From: Celeribacter indicus
Lineage (GTDB): Bacteria > Pseudomonadota > Alphaproteobacteria > Rhodobacterales > Rhodobacteraceae
NCBI RefSeq assembly: GCF_000819565.1
Contig: NZ_CP004393.1
Span: forward strand, 1,922,001 to 1,986,000
DNA: 64,000 bases
Direction: 5' to 3'
Position 1 is the stretch's first letter. Every line of letters starts with the position of its first letter. The notes under the pieces were generated by a model. The model was not told where the DNA came from, ran no database searches, and saw only the letters and a list, made by a program, of their open reading frames with translations. Of this stretch, positions 42,130 through 50,553 are shown piece by piece. A program made the translations under genes and the position numbers.

Positions 42130-42987
42130 ATGGACAATACCCTTTACGACTATTCGCCGATCGTTTCGCGGCCGAAGCTCACCTGGCCCGACGGGGCCCG
42201 GCTGGCCTTCTATGTCGGGCTCAACATCGAACATTACGAGATCGACAAGCCGTCGACGAGCATCTTTCCGGGCACGGCCGCCCTCGCGCCGGACCCTCTC
42301 AACTACGGCTGGCGCGACTATGCGCTGCGGGTCGGCATCTGGCGCATCATCGAAACGCTCGACCGCCTCAAGCTGCCGGCGACGGTCCTGCTCAATTCCG
42401 ATTGCTGCCGGTTCCATCCGCAGGTGATCGAGGCCGGACGCGACAGAGGATGGGCCTGGCTCGCGCACGGGAAGAACAATTCGATCTTCCAGGCGGGAAT
42501 GACCGTGGACGAGGAGCGCGCCTATCTGACCGAGGTGGTCGGCACCATTGCGGAGGCGACGGGGCAGGAGGTGAAGGGCTGGCTCGGGCCCGCGCTCACG
42601 GAGACGTTCGAGACCCCGCGCCTGCTCAGGGAGCTGGGCCTGACCTATCTGCTCGACTGGTGCGCGGACGATCAGCCGTTTCCGCTGAACATTCCGGGGA
42701 TGATCTCGGTTCCCTATTCGATCGAGCTGAACGACGTGACGATGTTCCTCGGAAAGAGCCTGTCGGGCGAACAGTTCTATCAGATGGTCGTGGACCAGTT
42801 CGACCAGCTCTATGCGGACGGCGAACAGACCGGGCGGGTGATGGCGCTCTGTCTCCATCCGTTCATCATCAGCCAGCCGTTCCGCCACAAGTATCTCGTG
42901 AAGGCACTGGAATACATCGCCGGGCACGAGGGCGTGTGGTTCACCACGGCGGACGACATCGCCTCCCATTACGCGGGGCTGCTGTAG
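42130..42987 (+). CDS. Polysaccharide-deacetylase-family amidohydrolase (PuuE-like)
   Basis: The 285-residue protein starts YDYSPIVSRPKLTWPDGARL, with TVLLNSDCCRFHPQVIEAG, a catalytic-type histidine in AHGKNNSIFQAG and a late FIISQPFRHKYLVKALEYI. This resembles metal-independent allantoinase (PuuE) and other NodB-fold enzymes acting on small C-N bonds rather than on polymers. With the monooxygenase and cysteine hydrolase it forms a likely N-heterocycle or ureide degradation set. Confidence 0.85.
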   Translation: MDNTLYDYSPIVSRPKLTWPDGARLAFYVGLNIEHYEIDKPSTSIFPGTAALAPDPLNYGWRDYALRVGIWRIIETLDRLKLPATVLLNSDCCRFHPQVIEAGRDRGWAWLAHGKNNSIFQAGMTVDEERAYLTEVVGTIAEATGQEVKGWLGPALTETFETPRLLRELGLTYLLDWCADDQPFPLNIPGMISVPYSIELNDVTMFLGKSLSGEQFYQMVVDQFDQLYADGEQTGRVMALCLHPFIISQPFRHKYLVKALEYIAGHEGVWFTTADDIASHYAGLL

Positions 42988-43553
42988 GCGTGCCGGGAGG
43001 CATGGTTCCGGGATGATGCCCCAGGACGCGGCGGGCAGGCATCGTCCGCCGCGTCTTGGGCGGCGGAGAAAACGACGCATCCCGGCGGGCCGACCCTCCG
43101 GCCGGGAGTGTCTGTCCGGCGGCCGCCGGTCGTGGGCCGGAATGATCCGCCGGGCGGCATCGGCAGGCGGATCGCTCTCGCCTTTGCAGGGACACCTCCT
43201 TTTGAGCCGTAAACGATACGATCTGCCTGTTTTGCAGCCCCTCGCAGAGGTTTCCGGGACCGCCGGGCCCTGCCTCTTCCATCCTGCGTTGACGACTGCG
43301 GCGCGAGGTGTTTTGCTTTTTTCATCCGATACGAGAGGACGGCGGATCTGGCTCCCGACGGGGACGGTCACCGATCGACGGCCGTGCCGAGGCCGGAATT
43401 CGAGGCCGGGACACGGGACCGATCCGTTCCCGCCACCCTGCGCGCGGCCGCGGGCATGAGCCCCGCCGGACCCGCCGCGCGGCGTCGATGGACGGGTCCG
43501 GTCCGGGCTCTTGCAGAAGCGGCACCTGTGATATGGCATGGGGAAGTCATGGA
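42988..43553. other. Intergenic stretch upstream of araC-type gene
   Basis: About 565 bases with no recognisable gene; open frames in all phases reflect high GC. It should contain the promoter of the AraC-type regulator and perhaps its own binding site; nothing specific could be identified. Confidence 0.45.
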
Positions 43554-44507
43554 ATGAAGCGGGAAGTGCATCTCCGAAGCGCGACTGACAAGAACACCTA
43601 CAGGGATCTCATCAGCTCTGTCTTTGCGTCCTATGACCTCCGGTTTTCCCCGAACCGGCAGTTTTCGGCAGAGGTCAAATGCGTCGATATCAGGGATTTC
43701 AAGTTCGCCCGCGTTCATGCCAACAACCAGCTCGGGGTCCGGCAGCACAGGCAGGTCGAGAAGGACCAGAAGGATGAACTCGTCCTGTTCACCTCTCTCT
43801 CCGGGACGATCCATCTCACACAGAACAACCGGGAGGTGACGGTCCGTCCCGGAGAACTGGGCCTCTACGACCTGGGCAGCCCGTCCATCTGGAAACACGG
43901 CGATCCGACCGCGGTTCTGAACCTCGTGCTTCCCGGCGAGGTGTTGCGACGGCGGCTGTCCGGTGTGAGCCGGACAACCTCGTTTCCCTATGTGGTCTCC
44001 TCCGGTGTGAGCCGGCTGTCTCACGGATTCTTCGTGGGCCTGTGGAACGAGGTCGAGGCGATCTCCAGTTTCGATGCCGAGCTCTGCACCGGGTATCTGG
44101 CAGATCTGCTGGCGCTTTCCATCGAACGGGGCGAGAAATCCCTCCCGCTCAACAGGCCGTCCGCCCGCAGGGCGCTGTATCATCGCAGCATCGCCTTCAT
44201 CCGGTCGCATCTCGAGGATCCGGACCTCGACCCGCAGGGGATCGCCGAGGCCGTCGGGATATCGGTGCGCTATCTCCACCAGATATTCGAGGAAGCGGGG
44301 CAGAGCGTATGCGCCTGCCTGCGCGATGCGCGGCTCGAGCGGGGCCATGCCGAGCTCTCCCGGCCACGGACACTCGCCTATCCGATCAGCGAAATCGCCC
44401 GCCGCTCCGGCTTTCGCAACCCCTCGCATTTCGCAACGGCCTTCAAGCGCCGATACGGCCTGAGCCCCCGTGAGCAGCAGAACCTCGCCAATTCGCGTGA
44501 GGACTAG
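43554..44507 (+). CDS. AraC-family transcriptional regulator
   Basis: The 317-residue protein has an N-terminal AraC_binding_2-type sensor (FSAEVKCVDIRDFKFARVHA, FTSLSGTIHLTQNNREVTV) and a C-terminal double HTH (DPQGIAEAVGISVRYLHQIF, SEIARRSGFRNPSHFATAFK, RRYGLSP). The start at 43554 is chosen because the domain begins there; a longer frame from 43308 has no family support. Its TAG stop is contained in the CTAG target of the following IS (44504-44507). It probably controls the three enzymes upstream. Confidence 0.88.
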   Translation: MKREVHLRSATDKNTYRDLISSVFASYDLRFSPNRQFSAEVKCVDIRDFKFARVHANNQLGVRQHRQVEKDQKDELVLFTSLSGTIHLTQNNREVTVRPGELGLYDLGSPSIWKHGDPTAVLNLVLPGEVLRRRLSGVSRTTSFPYVVSSGVSRLSHGFFVGLWNEVEAISSFDAELCTGYLADLLALSIERGEKSLPLNRPSARRALYHRSIAFIRSHLEDPDLDPQGIAEAVGISVRYLHQIFEEAGQSVCACLRDARLERGHAELSRPRTLAYPISEIARRSGFRNPSHFATAFKRRYGLSPREQQNLANSRED

Positions 44508-45267
44508 AGCACGTACTCAATTGATCGCAACCAGATCCTTGTTGAGGCGAGGGCGACTGCTGCGAGGAAGTTGACCGCATGCTTTTCGAAGCGTGTGGCG
44601 ATGCGGCGAAACTGTTTGATTTTGCAGAAGTATCGTTCAACGAGATTGCGGCGGCGGTAGAGATCGGGCGGGACGCTGCGTTGCAGGCGGACGCGGCTCT
44701 GGGTCGGGATATGTGCTTCGCCACCCCGCGCCGCCACGCGCTTTACCAAGGCCAGGCTGTCGTATCCTCGGTCTGCGACGACGATGCCGGGGGGCAGGTC
44801 GTCCAAGAGCAACGGAGCCACCGTCTTGTCGGAGGCCTGTCCGGCCGTAATGTGCAGCCGGACCGGCAAGCCGTCCTGATCGACCACGGCGTGGATCTTG
44901 GTGCTCAGTCCGCCACGAGAACGGCCGATGGCGTGAGCCTCGCCCCCTTTTTTCCACCTGCGGCGTGCTGATGGGCGCGGACGATGGAACTGTCGATCAA
45001 CTGCAGCGACTGCGGCGATCGTTGTGCCAGTTCCTCGAACACTTTCAGCCAGATACCGCGCTTGGCCCAGCGGTTGAACCGGTTGTAGACGGTCGTGTAT
45101 GGGCCATATCGCTCCGGCAGATCGCGCCAAGGTGCGCCAGTCCGCAGCACGTGAAATATCCCGTTCACCACCCGCCGGTCATCAACCCGACGCTTGCCCT
45201 TGCCAGGCTTCGGAATGAGCGGCTCCACCAGTTGCCACTCCTCGTCGCTCAGATCGTACCGCGCCAT
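44504..45267 (-). CDS. IS5-family (IS427 group) transposase, two frames joined by -1 frameshift
   Basis: OrfA (45267-44905) starts MARYDLSDEEWQLVEPLIP after GGGAGGG and includes LQLIDSSIVRAHQHAAGG. OrfB continues with GLSTKIHAVVDQDGLPVRL, IVVADRGYDSLALVKR and the glutamate block RRRNLVERYFCKIKQF. The switch uses A_AAA_AAG at 44947-44953. The final TAG stop (44506-44504) uses the palindromic CTAG target itself. Confidence 0.88.
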
Positions 45268-45340
45268 GAAACCCTCCCGCTTTTGGCAGAAGTGAATCAC
45301 AACACGCTACAAACGGAAATACACTTATTGAGTACGTGCC
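44508..45340 (-). mobile_element. IS5-family (IS427 group) element at the araC stop codon
   Basis: Inverted ends share GCACGTACTCAAT (44509 and mirrored near 45327-45339), flanked by CTAG at 44504-44507 and 45341-45344. The element is 833 bases, complete and probably functional. It differs in sequence from the IS427-type element at 3164-5444. Confidence 0.88.
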
Positions 45341-45408
45341 CTAGCGGCCGTGGTCCTCATCAACGGGGGTGCGGCGGTCGTCTTCGGCAAATGTGGCGAC
45401 ATGATCGG

Positions 45409-45801
45409 CTATAAATAGGAGGTCACTTCCGGCTCCCGCTCCTGGGCATCGTGCAGTCCATCCTCGAAACGCACCGGCAAGGCGGCCAGCGCCTGAGGGT
45501 CCAGATCGAGGCACGGAACGCTGATGGCGACAAATTCCATATCGTCCATCGGGACCGTGCCAAACACCTTGACGCCACAGGTTCCGCAGATGCGGTGATC
45601 CACCACCTTGGGGCCGAACCGGTAGGAATGCAGACTGTCCCCGCCACTCAGGAGCGTGAACGCATCAGAGGGCACGATCGTCTTCCAGAACCGGGACTTG
45701 CGGCAGATCGAACAGTTGCATCTGCTCGTCTCGATACGCTCCTCGAACTCTGCCTCGAAGGTGACGGCGCCACAGTGGCAGCTTCCTTTGACGGTGGTCA
45801 T
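45409..45801 (-). CDS. GFA-family (glutathione-dependent formaldehyde-activating-like) protein
   Basis: The 130-residue protein has the zinc/glutathione-site cysteines of the GFA fold: GSCHCGAVTFEAEF, TSRCNCSICRKSRFW and ICGTCGVKVFGT. Family members bind glutathione and zinc; true formaldehyde activation is documented only for Gfa. The ATG at 45801 overlaps the stop of the SRPBCC gene, so it is translationally coupled. Confidence 0.88.
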   Translation of the reverse strand: MTTVKGSCHCGAVTFEAEFEERIETSRCNCSICRKSRFWKTIVPSDAFTLLSGGDSLHSYRFGPKVVDHRICGTCGVKVFGTVPMDDMEFVAISVPCLDLDPQALAALPVRFEDGLHDAQEREPEVTSYL

Positions 45802-46247
45802 CGGCGTCCCTCCCCGAGGCGCGCCCCGAGGCGGTCGAGGCATTCCCGCCAGCCCGCCTCGTGGCTGGTCCGGCTTTCGTCGTCCCGGAAGGGAGACTGC
45901 CGGAAGGTGACGAGAGTCCTGTCGCCTTCCGGCGCGAATCCCACGGTAATCTCGGTGTCCGGGGCATCGTCCTCGTCCCAGCGGAAGGTGAAGGCGATCA
46001 GCCTGTTGGCCTCGATCCGGGTATACCGGCCGCTCTGCCCGTATGAGTGGCCATCCGGTCCGACGATGACGGCCCGCCATGCGCCGCCTTCGCGAAAATC
46101 GTTCTCGAATTGCGTCGCCGTGAAGTCGGCTGGCCCCCACCAGGGTTTCACATGTTCGGCGTCGGTCCAGGCCTGAAAAACCCGGTCCACCGGATGCGGG
46201 TAGCGGCGCTGGATTTCCAACCTGCCCGTATGTGTCTCGTCAACCAT
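45798..46247 (-). CDS. SRPBCC (AHSA1-type) domain protein
   Basis: The 149-residue protein starts VDETHTGRLEIQRRYPHPVD, with the AHSA1 patterns RVFQAWTDAEHVKPWWGP and FAPEGDRTLVTFRQSPF. Such proteins commonly pair with small ArsR-type regulators as here. Ligand unknown. The start at 46247 overlaps the end of the ArsR gene by eight bases. Confidence 0.88.
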   Translation of the reverse strand: MVDETHTGRLEIQRRYPHPVDRVFQAWTDAEHVKPWWGPADFTATQFENDFREGGAWRAVIVGPDGHSYGQSGRYTRIEANRLIAFTFRWDEDDAPDTEITVGFAPEGDRTLVTFRQSPFRDDESRTSHEAGWRECLDRLGARLGEGRR

Positions 46248-46572
46248 TGGGATCCTCTTGAAGATGCGTTGCAAGTTTCGACAGCCCGCCGTCCCAGAAG
46301 GCGCGGTAGATCTCGGCCCAGGCATGGATGTCGCGAAGCGGTTCGGTCTCCAACCGACACCACCGCGCCGGGCCGTTCGCGTTCTTTGAAACGAGGCCCG
46401 CACGCTCCAGGACCTTCAGGTGCTTTGAGACGGAGGGCATGCTCATGTCGAACGGCGCCGCCAGTTGGCTGACCGTCGCCTCACCTTCCGACAGTTGCGC
46501 GAGGATCGCGCGCCGGGTCGGGTCGGCCAATGCGGCAAAGGTCTTGCTGAGCTGATCGGTTGCCATGGCCAT
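46240..46572 (-). CDS. ArsR-family winged-helix regulator
   Basis: The 110-residue protein has TFAALADPTRRAILAQLSEG, QLAAPFDMSMPSVSKHLKVL and an RLETEPLRDIHAWAEIYRAF tail. No metal-binding cysteines are seen, matching the subgroup paired with AHSA1 proteins. First gene of the three-gene unit (ArsR, SRPBCC, GFA). In-frame ATGs at 46572 and 46566 are both possible. Confidence 0.9.
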   Translation of the reverse strand: MAMATDQLSKTFAALADPTRRAILAQLSEGEATVSQLAAPFDMSMPSVSKHLKVLERAGLVSKNANGPARWCRLETEPLRDIHAWAEIYRAFWDGGLSKLATHLQEDPNG

Positions 46573-46805
46573 TTAACCGCTTGTGCAAGTCATGGTTCCA
46601 TCGCCCCCCGATCAAAGGCGTCCTGTGTCGGGGATCTGCGCGCCGCAGGTCAGCACGGGGGAGGGAGGGCAGACCTCGGCAGTTGCGCGACAGGGCCTTC
46701 CGGTTGGGCAACACGTGCTGGGTTTGACGTCCGGCCCTTGCGAGGCCGGCGCCCGCCTTGTCGCGTCGCCGCGTCCGGGGACACGGTTGCGTGGCACGGG
46801 AGCGG

Positions 46806-47600
46806 TCACGTCTCGTCCTTGTCCCGGCGGGGGAGGTGGGGCGGGATGTCGCATCCGAAGGCCGCGGACAGTTTGCGCGACAGTCCCAGAAGGGCTGAGA
46901 CGAGTTCGGCCTTGGGTGGATGTTCGATGTGCTGGACCGAACCGATGAGCCCCACGGCGGCAATGAGCCGCTGCTGATAGTTGAACACCGGCCCGGCAAG
47001 CGCATTCACGCCGAGCAGGGATTGTTCCGGCGCGCTGGCGTAGCCGTCGCGGACCACCTGCGCGATCTCGCGGCGCAGGGCCTCGCGGTCCGTCTGCGTG
47101 CTCCGGGTGATCTTGGGCATGGGCAGCAGGTCGATGGCGCGGCGCTGAAGTTCGTCGCCGAAGGCAAGGAAGATCTTGCCCTGTGCGGAGGCGTGAAGCG
47201 AAAGCTGGCTGCCGGTGCGCACCCCGATCTCGATCGAATGCGTGCTCGGAAGCGCGGTGAGCACAAAGGCGCTTTCCGGAATCGGAATGCTCAGGACGAC
47301 GGCGAGGCCGAGGGCGTTGCGGGCCTCGATCATGATCGGTTCCGCGACGGTGGCGATATCGTCGAGATCCGGCGCATTCCGGCTGAGCAGCCAGGCCTTC
47401 GGGCCGAGGCGGTATCGCTGGGTGAGCGGATCCTGAACGACGAATCCGTGCTGAACGAGCGTCATGAGATGCTTGTGGGCCGCGCTCTTCGCGACGCCCG
47501 CGAACCTTGCGATCTCGGTCACACCGTAGGCCCCGCTGGAGAAGGCGATTCGCTCCAGAATATCGAGGGTTACGCTGCTTGCCTTCACCGTGTCGCTCAT
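46806..47600 (-). CDS. IclR-family transcriptional regulator
   Basis: The 264-residue protein has an N-terminal winged helix (SVTLDILERIAFSSGAYGVT, IARFAGVAKSAAHKHLMTL) and the IclR effector domain (RTGSQLSLHASAQGKIFLAF, LLGVNALAGPVFNYQQRLIA). It is divergent from the TRAP operon. The palindrome GAGAACACTGTTCTC (47686-47700) between them is the likely operator. The start at 47600 keeps the HTH at the N-terminus. Bases 46573-46805 downstream of it contain no gene. Confidence 0.9.
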   Translation of the reverse strand: MSDTVKASSVTLDILERIAFSSGAYGVTEIARFAGVAKSAAHKHLMTLVQHGFVVQDPLTQRYRLGPKAWLLSRNAPDLDDIATVAEPIMIEARNALGLAVVLSIPIPESAFVLTALPSTHSIEIGVRTGSQLSLHASAQGKIFLAFGDELQRRAIDLLPMPKITRSTQTDREALRREIAQVVRDGYASAPEQSLLGVNALAGPVFNYQQRLIAAVGLIGSVQHIEHPPKAELVSALLGLSRKLSAAFGCDIPPHLPRRDKDET

Positions 47601-47685
47601 TCTCCGGGCCCTTTCCGTTTCCGACGTCTTCCATAAGACCGCGATAGGAGGTGGTTGACAAAACCAAAACGACCTATCACCCTTA

Positions 47686-47700
47686 GAGAACACTGTTCTC
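47686..47700. promoter_or_regulatory. Candidate IclR operator for TRAP operon
   Basis: A perfect 15-base palindrome GAGAACACTGTTCTC, with a further half-site AGAGAACAC at about 47705-47713, lies 32 bases before the dctP-type start. A TTGACA at 47655-47660 may be the -35 element, with no convincing -10. IclR proteins bind such dyads. Confidence 0.6.
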
Positions 47701-47731
47701 CAGTAGAGAACACACTCAAGGGAGGAAGTCC

Positions 47732-48715
47732 ATGAAAGTTTTCCATGCCGCCGCGATCTTCGCGGCCGTCTCAGCATCTGCCGCGTCGGCCGATCCGGTC
47801 AGCCTTCGCCTTGGCCACGCCGTGTTCGAAGCGCATCCGAACCACGATACCGCCGCGCGCTTCAAGGAAGCGGTCGAACGCATCTCCGGCGGGGACGTCA
47901 CGATCGACATCTATCCCGCCCGCCAGCTCGGCGACGTGAAGGAGCTGATGGAGGGCGTTCAGTTCGGCACGGTCGACATGACGGTGAATTCGGCGACGGC
48001 GCTGGCGACGCTCGAACCTTCGATCAACGCCTTCCAGCTTCCGGGAGTCATTCCGGACTATGCGGGCTTTGCCGAACTGGCGGTGAGCGACGAGGCGCGC
48101 GCCATCATGGACACGCTCGACAAGCACGGGATGATCGCGCTGGGGCTTTACGACGGCGGACAGCGCCATTTCCTGACCGTGGGGGAGCCGGTCGAGGAAT
48201 TTGCCCAGATGAAGGGCAAGAAGACCCGCGTGCCGCCGGCAAAGCTGTTCGTGGACATCTGGCAGGCCGTGGGCGTGAACCCCACTCCGATGAACTACGG
48301 AGAGGTCTATTCGGCGCTGGAAACCAGTACGCTCGATGCGGTCGAAATAAACCTCACCTCGATCGAGAGCGAGAAGTTCTATGAGGTCGCCGGCGGCGTC
48401 ACGCTCACCGGTCACTATTTCTGGCCGAGCTTCCTGCTGATCAACAAGGCCCGCTTCGACGGTCTGACGGAAGAGCAGCAGGCCGCGATCCGCGAGGCGG
48501 CGAACGAGATCGTCGAACCGCAGGTGATGGCCGTCGCCGAGCTGGACGAAACGGTGAAGGCGAACCTCGCCGACCGCGAAATTCCGGTCATCGAACCGTC
48601 CGCGAGCTTCATGGAAGACTTCAACGCTGCGGTCGCCCCGGTGATCGAAAGCTATTCGCAGGATCCGCTGATCGCCGACTTCGTCGCGGCGGCCAGCGCG
48701 TCCGGGGCGCAATAA
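47732..48715 (+). CDS. TRAP transporter substrate-binding protein (DctP-type)
   Basis: The 327-residue protein has a signal (HAAAIFAAVSASAASA) and the DctP fold: LRLGHAVFEAHPNHDTAARF, DIYPARQLGDVKELMEGVQF and YSALETSTLDAVEINLTSIE. No arginine-rich conclusion on ligand can be drawn by eye, though DctP proteins usually bind carboxylates. First gene of the operon; followed by a strong hairpin at 48737-48756. Confidence 0.92.
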   Translation: MKVFHAAAIFAAVSASAASADPVSLRLGHAVFEAHPNHDTAARFKEAVERISGGDVTIDIYPARQLGDVKELMEGVQFGTVDMTVNSATALATLEPSINAFQLPGVIPDYAGFAELAVSDEARAIMDTLDKHGMIALGLYDGGQRHFLTVGEPVEEFAQMKGKKTRVPPAKLFVDIWQAVGVNPTPMNYGEVYSALETSTLDAVEINLTSIESEKFYEVAGGVTLTGHYFWPSFLLINKARFDGLTEEQQAAIREAANEIVEPQVMAVAELDETVKANLADREIPVIEPSASFMEDFNAAVAPVIESYSQDPLIADFVAAASASGAQ

Positions 48716-48736
48716 GCGCTCTTACTCCCGTGTCAT

Positions 48737-48756
48737 CGGCGGGCCCACGCCCGCCG
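48737..48756 (+). terminator. Intercistronic hairpin between dctP- and dctQ-type genes
   Basis: An eight-base-pair perfect stem CGGCGGGC with its complement and a CCAC loop, 22 bases after the binding-protein stop and without a T-run. It probably protects or attenuates the mRNA so that binding protein exceeds permease. Confidence 0.55.
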
Positions 48757-48784
48757 GCATCCGACGCCGATGGAAGGGGTGCCC

Positions 48785-49273
48785 GTGAAAAAATTCTACT
48801 TGCTCTATCAGACCCTGATCGACGGGCTCGCCATCTTCGGGACGGCGGTTGTGCTCGTCGTCGGAGGGCTTCAGGTCTGGTTCCGCTACATGACGGATGC
48901 CTCTCTCATCTGGTCCGAGGAGGTCATGCGCTACGTCATGCTCTGGCTCGTCATGATCTGCGCCGGACGTGCCTATTCCGCGCGACAGTTTCTCGGAATG
49001 CGCGGCCTGGTCGAACTCCTGCCGCGCCCTGCGGTGCGCGCGATCGACCTCGCCTCGGGCGTCGTGACGATCGTCTTCCTTGGCGTGATCGCCTATTACG
49101 GCGCCGATTTCGCCTGGAGGACGCGCCTCCAGACCGCCTCGACCCTCAACGTCTCGCTGTTCTGGATCCATCTGGCAATCTGTGTCGGGCCGATCCTCCT
49201 GGCTGTGCATGTCCTCGTCGAGGAGGTGCTGGGCTTCAAACTCACGCCGCCGTCCGAGGAGACAAGTTCATGA
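48785..49273 (+). CDS. TRAP transporter small permease (DctQ-type)
   Basis: The 162-residue protein has four hydrophobic segments, with FGTAVVLVVGGLQVWFRYMT and the conserved LIWSEEVMRYVMLWLVMICA. The GTG at 48785 is preferred because GGAAGGGG lies five bases upstream; an ATG at 48770 is possible. Its stop overlaps the large permease start (ATGA). Confidence 0.9.
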   Translation: MKKFYLLYQTLIDGLAIFGTAVVLVVGGLQVWFRYMTDASLIWSEEVMRYVMLWLVMICAGRAYSARQFLGMRGLVELLPRPAVRAIDLASGVVTIVFLGVIAYYGADFAWRTRLQTASTLNVSLFWIHLAICVGPILLAVHVLVEEVLGFKLTPPSEETSS

Positions 49274-50553
49274 GCTGGCTTGCGGGGTTCTTCGTCGTCA
49301 CGCTTCTTGCCGGAATGCCCATCGCCTTCGTTCTCGGGGTCTCGGCGCTCGGCTATTTCTATTTCACCGACCAGACCCAGTTCCTGCTGGTGTTGCCGCA
49401 GCGCATGGTGGCCGGGATGGACCACTTCGTGCTGCTGGCCATTCCTCTGTTCGTGCTGGCGGGCAATATCATGGATGTCGGCGGGCTGACCCGCCGGCTC
49501 GTGGGGGCGGCCAATTCGGTCGTCGGCCGGTTCCGCGGCGGGCTGTCGCTCACCGCCATCTGGGGCGCGTTCCTCTTCGGCGGCGTGTCCGGCTCCGCGG
49601 CGGCGGACGCGGCCGCGCTCGGCACCGTTCTCGTGCCCGACATGAAGCGGCAGGGCTATGACGTGGATTATTCCGCGGCACTCATCGCCGTCTCGTCGCT
49701 CATGGCGCCGCTCGTTCCGCCGTCCATCGCGATGATCATCTACGGTGCCCTGTCCGGCACGTCGATATCGCAGCTTTTCATCGCGGGCATCGTGCCGGGT
49801 GTGCTGCTCGCCTGCGTCCTTTCGATCTATGCGGTCTGGACGGCGCACAGGCACGGCTATCCGCGGACCGAGGCCCTTCCGCTGCGCCGGATCCTCCGGG
49901 GGTTCGGCGAGGCCGCGCCCATTCTCCTGTTGCCGGTGATCATCGTCGGCGGCATCCGGGGCGGGATCTTCACCGCGACCGAAGCGGCCGCCATTGCCGC
50001 GATCTATGCGCTGCTCGTCTCCGGCCTCGTGTACCGCGCGCTGAACTGGACCTTCCTCAGGCAGGCGTTCGTTTCCACCGCGCTCATCACCTCCGCGATC
50101 TACGTGCTGGTCGCTGTGGCCAACATCCTCGCCTTCATCTTCGCCATCGAGCGCGTGCCGCAGATGGTCGTGGAGACCCTCACGACGATCACCGACAATC
50201 CGGTGCTGATCCTGCTGATGGTCAATCTCATCCTGCTCGTGCTCGGCATGTTCCTCGATACGATCGGTGTCCTGATCCTGACGGTGCCGGCGCTGACGGC
50301 GATCGGCCAGACGCTCGGCCTCGATCCGGTCCATCTCGGGGTCATGGTCATCTTCAATGTCCTGATCGGTTTCGTCACGCCGCCGGTAGGGCTCTGTCTG
50401 TTCATCATTTCGGCGGTGACCGGACGGCCGGTCGAGAAGGTCTCCATCAGGGCGCTTCCGATGCTCGGGCTCGCGCTGTGCGTCCTGTTGCTCATCACCT
50501 TCGTGCCTCAGGTGGTCCTCGCCGTGCCGAATCTCATCGGGGGAGCGCACTGA
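49270..50553 (+). CDS. TRAP transporter large permease (DctM-type)
   Basis: The 427-residue membrane protein has about twelve hydrophobic segments and the family hallmarks FVLLAIPLFVLAGNIMDVGG, LFGGVSGSAAADAAALGTV and FVTPPVGLCLFIISAVTGR. It forms the sodium-coupled channel with DctQ. Translational overlaps link it to both neighbours (ATGA before, TGATG after). Confidence 0.93.
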   Translation: MSWLAGFFVVTLLAGMPIAFVLGVSALGYFYFTDQTQFLLVLPQRMVAGMDHFVLLAIPLFVLAGNIMDVGGLTRRLVGAANSVVGRFRGGLSLTAIWGAFLFGGVSGSAAADAAALGTVLVPDMKRQGYDVDYSAALIAVSSLMAPLVPPSIAMIIYGALSGTSISQLFIAGIVPGVLLACVLSIYAVWTAHRHGYPRTEALPLRRILRGFGEAAPILLLPVIIVGGIRGGIFTATEAAAIAAIYALLVSGLVYRALNWTFLRQAFVSTALITSAIYVLVAVANILAFIFAIERVPQMVVETLTTITDNPVLILLMVNLILLVLGMFLDTIGVLILTVPALTAIGQTLGLDPVHLGVMVIFNVLIGFVTPPVGLCLFIISAVTGRPVEKVSIRALPMLGLALCVLLLITFVPQVVLAVPNLIGGAH

